NCBI GenBank assembly: GCA_020226215.1
Contig: CM035228.1
Location: 1,665,901 to 1,729,900 of the forward strand
Reading direction: 5' to 3'
Origin: Sindora glabra
Lineage: Eukaryota; Streptophyta; Magnoliopsida; Fabales; Fabaceae
DNA: 64,000 nucleotides
Part shown: piece by piece, positions 12,751 through 26,400 of the stretch
Layout of the letters: each line of letters begins with the position of its first letter
How positions within the stretch are numbered: position 1 is the stretch's first letter
Translations under genes and position numbers: made by a program
Notes under the pieces: model-generated
The model's database searches: none
Told to the model about the DNA's origin: nothing
Seen by the model: only the letters and a program-made list of their open reading frames with translations

Positions 12751-13507
12751 TTTTCATGGCAGAAAAGTATGCGAGGATATAATTTCTCTCGTTATGACTT
12801 TTATATAGTATCGAATAGTCGAAACTACTATTTGAAAACTATTATCTGAAAACCCATTCCGTAATTCTTGATGCAGGTGCAGAATATTAACAGCGCTTGT
12901 CCATTCCGAACTTCCTTTTTAGCAACTTTTCCGAAAAAGGTCAATATTTCATTATTAATATTCTACACCAGCTTTGTAGAAAAGAAAGAAGGAAGCCAGC
13001 TTGGATTTGGGGTTATCAAGGTAAAATTTAATAATTCACCTTTACATTTCTCATATATTTTAATCTTACAAGAGATCAATAACTACATCAAATGTAAAAT
13101 TAAAAAATTATTAATACTTATTATAAAATTTGTAGGATATAATGATCACCCCTAACAACTTGTATTTATTCTTTAAAATATTAAGGCCACTTATTTTAGG
13201 CTTGTTTATGGGTACCCAAGTGTTCCTGCATCGCATTATTATCCAATTTTTCTTTGTCGAACAAAGTATTTTCCATTTCTTCCAATTCCCACAATACCGT
13301 TTCTGCAGTTGTATTATTATGAAATATGAACCATTAAATAGGACACTCAAGGGTCTCATTAAGTATAAATATAGAATTCATTCATAGACGTGCTGATCCT
13401 CCCAAGGGGAGAGAACATAAGAATCCAATGCTTTAAAGTATTAAAAGATACGTACACAACATTCTCGCCAACAAAGCATCTAAAATGCAGTCCTTCAACT
13501 TTATCAT
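12751..13507. other. AT-rich spacer and 3' flank of the EF-hand-like gene
   Basis: AT-rich sequence between the gypsy element and the minus-strand gene. Several overlapping short frames on both strands (12868-13387) lack domains and are probably spurious. The part next to 13507 must contain the 3' UTR of the minus-strand gene. Confidence 0.5.
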
Positions 13508-16500
13508 TTAGCACGCGAAATCTTGATATACAGGATTGGATTCAAGCTGCTCCGCAAATTTCTCAAGAATATCCTTCATGAGTTTTACCAGCTTGTCTTT
13601 ATCTAACTCCATACCATATTTTTCTTCCTCTACATCGGCAAAAACATCATCATAAAGAAGAACGACTGCTTCGTCAGCTTCAGACAGTGGCAAACCCAAC
13701 CCCTTAGCATTACTCTCTAGGAAGCTCCTTATTATTTCTACAATCCCTGGGCCGTTCTCTGCATGGTGCTTTTCCTGCAATACCTTCTCCGCAATGTTGC
13801 TTAAATCGTTTTCATTTGCCAATAGCTGCACCATAGCATTGGCCAAATATAAATTAATGATACAAAAGGATTCACTGGGTAGAAGCATGATTCTAGATAT
13901 CACATCAATGAAAACCAATAAATGAAACTTGGATTTTTTGTTGGCAACAAACTTGGAAGTTGATCAGCACTTAATTTTACCAAAAACATAAAAAATAAAA
14001 ATAGATACCATAGAACAGGTCTCGCACCAAATAAAGGAATGGCGTTTAACCAGGGGAAGAAATAACTTATTCCTATATATGGAAAATACCTGTCTCAGCT
14101 TAGATCCATTAATGATTTTAATGTTCTGGATGAAGACAACATTCTTTAGGGAAAGTGCATCTGCCAGCTCTTGCAGAACAGCTTGGAGAAGCTGTGCAAA
14201 TTGTGCCTGGCCCAGTTCTTCTTCTCCTTCAGCTCCATGGTTTTGCAAAATGTCATTTAGCTGAGGGAATTCTATTCATTTTGTATGAACTGTCAGTTTT
14301 ATCAAACATTGGAAGTCGCATGCATAAAGCAAACAAATAAAGCAATTGATACTAAAATTTAAAATATAGCTTTGTGGTCAGTTGTCTTACTATTATTTTT
14401 TCCCCCCTAAAACAAAGAAAAGATAGTAGTAAGGAATTCATGTTTTCCTCTGGTATGAAGTTAAAGTTATGCATATCTAACAAGCAGTTGTAAATATGAC
14501 AAATCACACCTAATATGAGACAGTAATTTGCAAAGCAAAAGAACAGCATCGGCATCCATATGTCAGGTACTTTTTGCCAACACATAGTTCTTCATTATTA
14601 AAATTATATATGCACTAGCCAAACGGATTGCAATATGGAAAATAAGATATAAACAAATATCATGGACAACCAACTTGACCACAAAAGGAAGCATCACTAT
14701 AGCATATTATTTCATAAATAGACATTTAGCTTTGGACTACAATTATAAGGCAACTAAAAAGGATGTGTGATGGTTTCGTTAATTTAGTGGTGAAAGCAGA
14801 GTCCCCACCCAATTAAATCATTTAGATAATTTTGAATTTTAAGCATGGTTGCAGTTCACCTCAATTTCTTGAATCAGAAAACATAAGAAAAATGCCCTCA
14901 GCGCATAGCAGTAATGAATTCAATAATATGGAGGAATAAACAGAGAAACTGAAGATACTTCTTTCAGGGGTTATGAACTTTGGTCATATCTTGCATAATT
15001 TTTTGACCCAAGATACAACTATACCATAATGGGAGAAATAACACTCAAATTACTTCCAATGAAACCCTGATAAAGTAGTTGCACTCTGATGCAATATCTC
15101 ATGCATTCTAGACCTGAATTTGAGTGGCATCATGTCTCATGAGACAAGGGGAATATCTTGAGTATCTAAAATAGTTCTAAGTGGTCGATACAAGATCATA
15201 TATGCTTAGAGACAATTCAGGGAAATTTCAACATTTTTCATTCTTATAGAGAATAATATTCCCCAAGACCCTTGGCCCGTTAGTGTAGTTTCATCTTTAT
15301 ACTGACACTCCATAGGCATAAAGCAGTATTATACTACAAATTTACCTAGAGATTATAACATAGTATCTCTTGACTATATCAATCACATTCAGAGTTGACA
15401 GGAAGGAACAATTTTTTTTTTAAAGAAAAAGTAAAAGAAGAGATATCATTATTACAATGAAAGAGATGACCCCCTAACAGAGAGAAATTTTTATACCCTC
15501 TACCATGTGGTTTGTTTTTCCAAAAGAAATCAGTAGAATATATGTGAATTACATTCATCTATAAAATCTTTCCTGAACAAAAAGGAATAATACAAATGTA
15601 GATATTGAGAGAAAAGAATGTGAATACTCGTAGATGAGATCAACTGGTAACATTTGAAGTCCTCATTCAAATTCAAATTAATGATGATAAAATAAACTCC
15701 TTATCATCTAAAAAATGTGAACAGACAGAAAAGTAAAACATGCAGATTATTTTGTACAGTCAAAATAAATTAAACCTGAGAAAGGAGGAACTCCCATCTC
15801 AATTCCCATCTGGACAAGAGCATTCCGGATTTCATTCTTGCTGATTTTCCCCTTATCTACAACATCTAACTCAGTAAATATATTTTCTGCCAACATTGCA
15901 AAATCATCCTCATCCTCTAAAAACAGTCGGACAGTGCTCCCATCCAAGATTGATACAACAAGAGGATCATCTACACATTGAATTTGAATATAAGCATTTA
16001 CTTGTTATCCGTGAAAATATCAAATAATTGATTTCAAGAAAACATAACATGAAGGCATATAAGGGCTGACAAACAAATATATGCACAAGTCCTATAGTTA
16101 TCATATTAGCTTCCAAGAAGTTAAATGATAAATGCTTTTGGGAAGTCTATATTTCTAAGATGTGTAAAATCTAAGTCTATCGGGCAACTTATCAACATCA
16201 GGCCACCTAATTATTTTCTCAAATCAGATCAAATGTTACAGACTCATGAAAGTCTATGGGCGCTACGGCATTTACTCAATATTAGTTAGATTGATAATTG
16301 AGTCGTTTTCTTTCTCCTTTTTATTTTTATATAAATTTATATAATTATTAGAACTCACAATTACCAGTTCCACCGCATGTTTCCATCAGTTATTTGTAGT
16401 TTTATTTTATTTTATCATTTTACAGCAACCCGAGACTCCAAAATCACGAACAAAAAGGTTTGATGTGAGTTATTAAAGGATATAACAAAATTGTTAAACG

Positions 16501-17109
16501 CATATCTACCACTGATTATCACGGTTACAGATCAAATTCATCTTATATCACCCAACCATCAACATTTTAAAGGATATAAGAAAATCCTTAAACACATATT
16601 TACTGATATATCACGTTTACCGATCAAATTTATATTATCAATCAACCATCAACATTCATGAACTAGGATATCATGCGTTCAATCGGCCATCGGAGGAATT
16701 GAAAGTCGTGATTACATTATCGTTCACTAATTGAAACATAAAATCCTAAAAACTAGTTTTAAAGTTTCTTCAACACACGCACAACTTTACCAACGATGCA
16801 TCACAGAAGAAGATATAAACCTTTTAGCTCATCGGCGACCGCGGTGACATAGTCTTTGACTATCTGAGAGGCTTTTTCCCCACAGAAATCGGTAGACCGA
16901 AAAATATCGATATCTCCCGTGCAGACGCGCGTGAAAGCGGAGACTCTGAGAGTTTCCGGTAATGGTAGACCGAACAAAGAAGAAGACGCTCTGGAATCGG
17001 CTACGTCAAGAATCTGAGCACCGGTAAGGCTGGCGTCAGGTTCCGGCAGGGAAAGATCGATGGCTCTAAGGTGCGTTCCGTCGAGAACCTGCAATGTACC
17101 GTCTGACAT
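13508..17109 (-). CDS. EF-hand-like (calcium-binding family) protein, four exons
   Basis: Exons in transcript order are 17109-16821, 15970-15776, 14271-14090 and 13825-13508. They total 984 bp (327 residues plus stop), and every junction is GT-AG with matching phases. Start: ATG at 17109 (MSDGTLQVLDGTHLRA); the longer upstream reading begins only with TTG. The protein has two similar halves, ILDGSTVRLFLEDED at about residue 104 and IINGSKLRQLLANEND around 213-228, each followed by a helical segment. An EF-hand-like loop, DVVDKGKISKNE (about 132-143), keeps positions 1, 6, 8 and 12 but has Val and Lys at positions 3 and 5, so calcium binding is doubtful. The tail is acidic and helical and ends QDFAC. 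No signal peptide or membrane segment is seen. I recognise the plant EF-hand family pattern but cannot assign a function. Confidence 0.88.
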
Positions 17110-17740
17110 TTTGACGATAAGACTTGAAACTATGGACTCAGCTCTGGAGAAGACTTGAGTTGGAAACTGCAAGTCGAAACCGAAATTTTCTGCGTCTTGT
17201 CTGAAACGCTTCTTTTAGAATTCAACTACTTCAAATTGAAAAAATGAGTTTCAATTTGTTCAACACAGTCGTAACAAATCAGATGGATAATTACGTTATA
17301 CCTACGCTGATTTTTATTTTATAGTATTTTCAAATATTATAATTTATTTATATATGTTTTCTAATATTAATACTTTGTTCATTTAATTTTTTTATCAAAA
17401 TTTAACGCACTTTTTCATAATAGGTGAATTTCATAAATTTGAAGAAAATTATAAAAGAATAAATTATGAATGTATTTAAATATATTTTTATTTATATATT
17501 TTTAAAAAATATTTTCAATTAAAAGTAAAATAAATAATAAAGAATTGTCAGCGTCACAATTATGCAATTATTTCATTTAATTATAAAATTAATATCAAAT
17601 ACAAGACAATAAATTGAAAAAATAAGTAAAAGTTGTTTCTATTTAAAGTTATATATTTTAAAAAAATATTTTAAAATAAATTTTAATTTTTAAAAATAAA
17701 AAAATTCAAATTCAAAATAATAAATAAACAAACCTTATAT

Positions 17741-17805
<65 letters not shown>

Positions 17806-20805
17806 GTAAATTGATATTACAAATTCTTGATTGGAATTAAAAAAATTATAATAGTCTAATCTCTTTAATTTAGATCTATAAATTATATGTTATTATCATA
17901 TACTTTACAAATTTATTTTTAGTAGAATAAAAACATTGTTATTTATAAATATCAAGAATTTTAGTTGTCATGTATCATGTATTATAATAAAAATTTTTTC
18001 ATTCAAAGTATGTTATTAAAATAAAGAAACAAAAAAAGGTATATTTTTGTATTGAGAATTTTTAACATTAATTTAAATAAGTATAAAAATTATAATTTAT
18101 CTTTATTTAATTTTATTTAACTAATCTATTATAATGTTTTTATTAATAATTGGATAAAAAATTTAAATGAATAAAGTGTTAACAATAAAAAGTATAAATA
18201 GATAAATTATAATTAAGTAAAAACTAATAAAATTACATGTGTATAGAGTTTTTATTTTTTTTCCTTTTGCTACAAACAAAATAAACAAAAACTACTCTAA
18301 ACACCCTAGAAAGACATAATCCATCCATATCTTCTAATCATTACCTCTAATAATTTTTTTTTACTAATAATGGTATAGATTAAGGTATACTATTATTTAT
18401 AGAAAACTATTAGATTTTATTTAATCTTTATAATATTATATAAATCAATAAATATAAATTATTAAAGTTAGTGTTATACTATTATTATGGTACATGAAAA
18501 TTCCTTATTTTTGCCACGATGAAATTGATTGGAATGAGAATAAGAAAAAAAAGCAAGAATAAAATAAAGTGAAATAATATTTTATAATTATATTTGATAC
18601 AATTTTAAGTAGAAGAGATAACGAAGTAGTTAATTATAATAATATTTTTATTATAAAAATAATAAATATTTAATTAAATAATTTAATATAATAAAAATAT
18701 AAGATATAATTAAATAATTTAATATACTAATTTAATAAATTTCTCAAATAAATATACTAAATATTTAATTAATAATTTAATATATTAAAAATATAAGATA
18801 TGATTAATAATAAAAATTTGTTATATTTTAAATATTTAAGTATTATTTTATTAATCATAAAAATATAGAAGTAACATGTAACTCTTTCATTTATATATAA
18901 GTAAAGTGAAATTTTTTCGCAAAAAATGTGTTCTAATAAAAAAAATAATTAACAGAGTAAATAGATCACAATGTATTTTGGATTCTTTTCTAAGTGAATT
19001 AAATAAATTAAGAGATATTGAGATTTTTAGCTTGAGTGCCAATCAATATTTTTTAAAAGTTTTGTGTCTTCATTACATTTTAGATTCTTTTCCTGTTGTT
19101 TTGTATGTACGTCTAGTGGTTTAATCATTCTTATAAATAAAAAAAAAATTTAAGAGGCTGCCTAATTTAAATTGGAAAATAGAAAAAAAATCAATTAAAG
19201 AAAATGGGTGGAAGAGAAAGGAATAGTCTATTTGTTAATTGGTTCAAACAAGAACGATCAAATTCTCCTTGATTCGCTTAGTTCATGTTTAAGACAACGA
19301 AGATGAAACAATTTATTTATTTTTTTTTATTTTATTAATGCTAATGTTAATTATTTATTATTTATTAATATTATTAAATTTATTATAAATTACTATTGTT
19401 ATACTATTCAGTACTATTATTTTATAATTATTTATATAATTTGTAATAATTTATTTTATTTTTCTAATTGTTATTACTTATTTTATTTATTAATATTTTA
19501 GTTAAATTTCTGTTATTGTTAAATATTTTATTATCTTTATTATTTATTATTATTACCTAATTAATTTTGTTATTATTATTTATTTTATATTTTATTAAAT
19601 TATCATTTTTAATTATTATTAAATATTTTTATTATTAATATTTGTTACTATTATTATTGATAAATCCAAAACTCATTATGAGAGAATTAGATTCTCAAGC
19701 TCTGTTTGGAATCTAATATTTTTCTAATTGAATTCATTTCATTTCAATATAAACTATTTTAATTAATTTACAAATGAATTTTATTATTTATATATCATGT
19801 CAAAAATAATAATTTCACTTCATTCATAAATAATTTTTTTTGTTTAGAACATATTTAAAAAGGCTTGCAATTCATTTAAAAAATAAATTTGGATATCATC
19901 TTGTTAAATATAATGTTAAGAAGAGGATAAATTTTTTAATATGATATTTATTTTAAGATAACTGAAATGAATTCTAAAAGAATCATCAATAAATTTAATA
20001 AATTTAATAATGTTATAAATATAATTACAATAAAAATTATAAATAAAATAAAATAATTGATTATTTAAATCCTAACACCATTTAAGAAAAGAGCTTATTT
20101 AAAAATGAAATGAAATTTTATTGTTAACCCAGCTAAACAAGAGGTGAGAGATTAAAGGAATTAACATTTACCAGATTTTGGTAATCCTATTAAGATAAAC
20201 TTTGGTCAGAAGATTTTAAAGGATTGGAAACCACAGTAAAAAATCAATTCCCCTACAGAGTTTTAGGTTGACTTGTAACAGAACCAATTGCCTTTTGGTT
20301 TTATATTAAACAAATTCCTACCATTTTAATCTTTCTCTCTTAATGGTATCATATTACATTGTTTAATGAAAAAAAAAAAACACCACTTGTCAATTACTAG
20401 CATTACAGGTATCCCCTCTATTATTACTACTTGTCGTTATTATGATTACAATCGTAATTATTATTATTATTATTATTATTAGTTGTCACCAATATTATTG
20501 TTATAACTACTGTTGTTAACACTGTCATTACTGCCAGCAGTGATTAAAATTTTTTAAATCACTTTTAACCGACTGATTAAATTTGAAATTGATCGATTAA
20601 TGATGGGTGTTAAAATCTTAACCACAGTAAACCGATGTCGACCAAAAAGTTGGGGTAGATATCAATGATTCACTGTTGATGTCCAACACGCAGATCGTTA
20701 AAAACGCTTTTATTATATCAAAACAGTAAAGTTGATTCTATCATTACTGAGGCCAAAAATCATTACAAGAAGTATTTCATTTCATCTGTTGTGAAAAACC
20801 CAACC
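17110..20805. other. Upstream region of the EF-hand-like gene and AT-rich intergenic DNA
   Basis: 17110 to about 17280 is the 5' flank of the minus-strand gene. The rest is extremely AT-rich, with an (AT)n tract at 17747-17794 and (TTA)n runs near 19340-19660 and 20458-20480. No gene is supported; the frame at 18906-19124 is low-complexity. Confidence 0.6.
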
Positions 20806-20835
20806 AGCGAAGTCCACGAACCTTCTTCATGAATC

Positions 20836-21354
20836 ATGGCCTCCATTCACATCAAAACCTTGTCTTTCTCAAATTTGGTTCCATGCTTCTTAAAATCTTC
20901 TTCAAATCAACCATTTTGTTCCGAACATGCAACAGGTCAAACTTGTAAAGCACAAGCAGAATTAGCCTTTCACGGTTGCAAATCTTGGCAAGATCCTCCA
21001 GGCGCCATGCAAAGATGCTTAGTTGGGGTAGAGGACCACAGTGGGAGCTAGAGAGTCATCAATGGCTTCCAAAAGGTTTGTCGCAATCCCGCTGTTGCGA
21101 TCCAATTTGTCATCATCCTAGAAAACTCAAAATCCATGAGATTGCAGTGAATGGTAAAGGTTTCTGCTGAAAGAATCGCATATATCCGTCTCTTTGAAGT
21201 CATGAGAAAACGTCTTCAGCCTGAAACCTCCTATGACAGACGAAACAATCCCGTTACCATTGCTGGAATGGCTTCTATTTTTGTCCCTACGTTTAAACTG
21301 ATGGAAACCAAACTTAATCGATTTAAACCGAATTCATCCCTTAACTTCAGTTAA
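20836..21354 (+). pseudogene. Gene-like fragment of unknown identity
   Basis: A stretch of higher GC with plant-coding composition inside AT-rich DNA. The first frame starts MASIHIKTLSFSNLVPCF, resembling a plastid transit peptide (Ser-rich, few acids), and stops at 21051. A second frame, 21151-21354, contains AERIAYIRLFEVMRKRL and NPVTIAGMASIFVP and stops near 21354. The two frames would need an intron or frameshifts to join. I do not recognise the family. It may be a broken nuclear gene or a gene fragment moved by a transposon. Confidence 0.3.
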
Positions 21355-21359
21355 ATGCA

Positions 21360-23470
21360 TATGCTCAGTTGGTTTTGATCTGCTAAAAACCATCTCATAG
21401 TTAGGGTTTGTTGATTGAAAAAATAATCTTAATAACTCTTAACTAACCAATAATTATTTCTAATCATTACTTTTGTCATTGTTATTATTATCATCATTAT
21501 TACTACCGTTACTTTTGTCTTTATTTGAAAGAGAATCGTAAATAATAATATGATCATATTTCTTAACTAATGAATCAAATAATAAAAAGAAATCCCAAAC
21601 AATATGATTCAATTCTTTAAACAAACTAAACTTCTTTTTGAAAAAAATAACAATTTTCTTTTTACTCCCTTTTGATTAAATATATATAAGAGAGATGAAA
21701 AACTCTATTCTCTTTTCTTTTTTGATCACCCCAACCAAAAAATCCATATAAATTATTCAAAGCCAATAAAATTAATATTTGAAACCATTAAAATTTTTAC
21801 ATACCTCATCAATCACTTTGTATATATATATATGCACAACATTATCTTATTTGCAATTTATGCTTATTTTTTTGTATTATTCGTGATTATTTAAAAAATA
21901 TTTATTTAGCATTTTCATCTACTATTGTATCTTATTATTACAATTTCATAATTGTTTTATTTTTCAATAATTCTAACTCCCGAAAACTACAGTTACCATG
22001 TGATATAGAGCAAAACAACCTGGTACGTACTCACTTTAGTCTTTGACTCTTGGCTAATACGTCGATTAAGTTGTTGGTTGATAGTTTGCTTGTCTCTAAT
22101 TTCATTATTTGAGATCATTTCATGCTCTATTGATTTTTACTTGCATATGAAATGAAGGCCGATGCGTTACTGCTAAAGAGTTAGCATTATAATTTTTAAA
22201 ATCGGATCCATCATTGTACTAGACAAAAAATTAATTTACTGGTTTAATAAATAATTTATTAATCAAATCAGTTTAAATTAAAAATTAAAAGATATATATA
22301 TATATATAACTCAAAATCTCATATACATAATTTATAGATTTATCTAAAGTTTCTAATACACAATTTATAATTCATAATTCAAGTAATGAGACAACATAAG
22401 TTCATAATAGAAATTAAAGAGTTATATAACAACAATTCAAGCTATTCTATCTATAGTTTTTTATGTTTAAATTTTTATCTATTTTTTGTACTCACATTTA
22501 CAGGATTATTATCAAGTGATACGTGAGTTTAATCATACTACTAAATATGTACATAAAAATAGTTTAGATGGTCCTTACTAAATACATCCGTGCAAACTAT
22601 TCTCTTTCCTTGTGCTAAAAGTTACAACACGATCTATCAATTAGCATAAAAAAAATGAAAGTAATAATAATAAAAAGATACAATTATTATGTAAAATTAC
22701 AATAAAAATGAGATCGTAAACAAAAATTTGAAACCTTAGTTGAAATACATGCTTGATGATAGATAGTTGGGGGCTTGTGAAACTTCAAGCTGGAAATTCA
22801 TTGACTTGTATTGTTCATTAAGAAGAAGCAATCCTCATTTTTGCATGAACAAAAAATGCAATTTTTTACAAACAAGAACTAAACTTTAATTCGGATATCA
22901 TCTTTTGGTCCGATACAAGAAAGAAGAAAATCAAAATAGTGCACATAATTAGGCAAATAACATTGTATTTCATGCTAGTATAAGAAACGAATAAAAACTA
23001 AAATCAAAATAGCAGGGCAAATGAAAAAATCAAATCAAAATTGAAGAGAATCAAATCAGAAATTGAAGATTTGTTTTGCAGAATCTCAAAATCCTCGAGA
23101 CATGAGAGACGAGATCAGAGGCAGAGACATAATTGCTAAACTACCAAAAAACCCTAGCAAAACGAAGTAGGAAGGGAGATACTAAAGAGAACTGAAGTCT
23201 GCAATATATCACAGGGGTACAATTTTTTTTAATTTTTAATTCATACTTTTTTTAAAAAAAATAATGGGATTGACTCATATTCAATCCCCCAATCCACACT
23301 AATTCACAGTAGAACCATTGGTCCAAACTGGTTCACAATGACCCAAGTAAAATTTCAATTCACATCTCTTAATCGGATTAATTACTTGGCTGATTCACTA
23401 ATTGAATCAATTGGCCCAGTTCAATTTTAAAAAAAATGATTAGTATTTGTTATAAGATTCATAGGTTTAT
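21360..23470. other. AT-rich intergenic DNA with a possible 5'UTR relic
   Basis: No gene supported. On the minus strand near 23070-23205 the sequence resembles a plant 5' leader: it contains CTAGGGTTTT, a telo-box-like motif, followed by a 14-codon open frame starting MSLPLISS. This could be a leader exon of a lost gene or chance. Confidence 0.3.
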
Positions 23471-23479
23471 TGTTACAAA

Positions 23480-26400
23480 AAAAAAAAAATCCCAAATTAG
23501 CAATGGGTAAATTTCTCACTAATACATTAAAATCCATTACTAACAATAATTTAGTAAGGGACATATTCTCTTGCTGATTCCTAATTAAAGTCCTCTTCTA
23601 TTTGCAATATTAGCAAGATCCCTCACAAATTATTCGCAATGGCAAAAGTCCTTCATTAATTTATTTATTTCTCTTGCTATTTTAGGGTAAAAAAATAATA
23701 TCTTATGACATTTTGTGAGAGATTTGTGAGGGATGTTATTCATTACTAAGGTTTTGCAAGAAAATATTCTTTGGCTAATCTAAGTTTTGGTACACTATTT
23801 TACAATAAATTTACGAAGAACCTATCCGTTCTTAAATTTTAGCGAGGGGTATGTCCCCTCGCAGATCTTTCACCAACTTTACTTTTATTCCCCCTATTGT
23901 ACTAATTTTTCTTTTATTTCCTGTGTCACAACAAGCCTACGTTCCAGATTTTAAGACCTGCATTCATTTGTAATATTTGTCAAACACATTTGAGTGTAAT
24001 GCAAAATTTTCCATTCCACAAAATAAACATCCTATACCCATAGTAAGCATCCTTTACAACTGAAATAGTGTGAAGTAGTTTACATATTCATCTAGAAAGG
24101 TTAATCCATCCAAATAAAAGTTCCTATACTAGAGCGACATATCCTATCTAGGAATTATTTAAAGGAATAGTGTTGGTTGATGGTGGAGATTGTGTACTTA
24201 AAGGAGTTGGAAATTCTAAATTGCTCGAATTTTGGGTTCCGGGAAATGCCAATGTGATCAAAATTATAAACAACTGGGCTACGAGCTGGACCATTTGTTG
24301 CTCAGAATGTTGATGTTGGGCTACAACCTCATTAACAGAAAGAATACAGATACAAACCATACAAGGACCTTTCTGGGAAAAAGGCCATAATTTTTGCTGT
24401 AATATCCTACAAACGACAGGGGCACATTGATGAGGAAACATATAATAATCACAGAACTTACTAGGAGCTTCCAATAGAAACTTAAAAAAAAAAAAAAATT
24501 CTCTAAATTAATAGAGCAAATGCACCCCAAAATCAAATACATTTAATTTAATGACACAACCACCCACGTATAACGTCTAATAAACTGTTTCAATATTTAC
24601 AAAAATATCCTCATTTAATAGATCATTTAACAACACAAATCTTGTTTGACAATTAATTGAAAATTGTAATAATTAAATGATTTAATTAATTATTAACTAA
24701 TAACTGATTGTATTAATTAATTTGACTAACTTATTATATTAATTATTTAAATAAAAATATTTGATAAAATTAACTATTTATATTTAACTATTTGTAAATA
24801 AAATGACAAATAAGGATGTGAGTATATTTTATAAATTATTTGAGTATTATTTTAATAATTTTTTATAAATAATATATTATTATAATTTATTATATATTAA
24901 ATATTTATTTAAAATTAAATTAATATAATTTTTATAATTATTAAATTTCCTTTTAGTTATTAAAATGACAAATAATGTTTAATTTTTATTAGAAAGGATA
25001 AACTGGAAAATATTAAAATTAATTAAGAATAATTTAGTCTTTTTACAAGTCAATTAGTTAACTTATTAGAAAATAATCAGCTAATTTAATCAGCTGATTG
25101 TTAAATATTAAAGTCAACTTATTAACAAGTCAACTAACTAAAATTGGTCAAATTAGTTAAAAATTATTCTAAAAGATATTTGCTAAACAAATCCAAAGTT
25201 AAATTAAGACAAAGAAATGCTTGACGAAGAAAAATAAATATTATAATAATATACTTATTGCCTCCTTCTCTCATTGTAGCAAAAGACAATGGCAATCATT
25301 ATCTACCACAACTGGATCATGCCGATCAGATTGTTCAATAGTTTAACTTGACTAAGATTGCAATTTAAATTTGCCTCACTCAAATTAGCACAATTCAACA
25401 TCCATTTAACCAATTAGGGGTATCACTTAACAAAATTCATTAAATTTGCCTCTCTTTCACACAATTATCAACAAGTGAAAACAACTAAGAGCTTGCAATT
25501 AAACACATTGTAGCCAATAAAAATCATCAATCATAAACCAGTATTTGATGTTAACTTTCACCAAAATCACATGTGGAGTAAAACCAACACCCCTAACTCC
25601 TGTGCAACAATAGCGAAGTTAGTCTTATTTTCAAAATGATCTAGAACCAAACCAAACAATCAAACTCTTTCATAACAAATACCAAGTGCATCCAACTCAA
25701 ATTAATAAAATTACTCTGGTTTTTAGAATGATTGAGAAATTCCTAACTGATGTGGTGCTTGTGTAAATTTTCCACTCACATTTAAGCTGGATTTCCCCAA
25801 TCACCATGAGTCACTGCTTTATTTTGAGATGTGGGATTTGAACAGCAATGGATTAATTCACTCAATCACTTTTGCTTTCATCCCAAACCATCTACACACA
25901 TCCTCCTAGACATTTAAGAGATAAAAAATAGGAAAGATGTGTCATTGCTTGTTTGAGTTACCAATTGGATGAAAGATAATTGTGGAACTGGTTGGATCCC
26001 ATTGTCAATTTAAGTGCCTTTGCCACTCTACCTATTATACTGAAGATGCAATATCAGTCCACGATCATGAGTATAAATAGTCTCTTAAAATATATTATCA
26101 ATAATTTCCAATATGATGCAGAAGAGATTTGAAGAGGGTGTTCTATGTAGCAAAAATATAATTAGATAATTACCAATGACAAGTAAAAATGAGAACATTT
26201 TTATGTTAAAATACAATTTGCAAGACCAACAATGGCATAAAGATTCTAAGTTAACTATAGGCAATCAATCAAGTTTTCTAAGTCCTCACGTTCATGGCTA
26301 GTAAAAAGAAAATCGTCAATTACTGCTAAGCAAACTATGCTAAAATTTCCTAACGTTTTAAATCCAAGTCTGTAGCTACTATTTAAGCTTTACATGGATT

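Noticed and set aside
14258..14262. Alternative acceptor CAG before CTAAATGAC for exon 3 of the EF-hand-like gene
   Set aside because: Using it with the phase-1 donor at 15775 gives an immediate stop. The acceptor giving exon start 14271 (GAATTCCC) keeps the frame open.
16801..17172. Longer N-terminus for the EF-hand-like protein beginning at 17172
   Set aside because: That start is TTG. The first in-frame ATG is 17109, giving MSDGTLQVLDG, and the coding phase of all four exons works from there.
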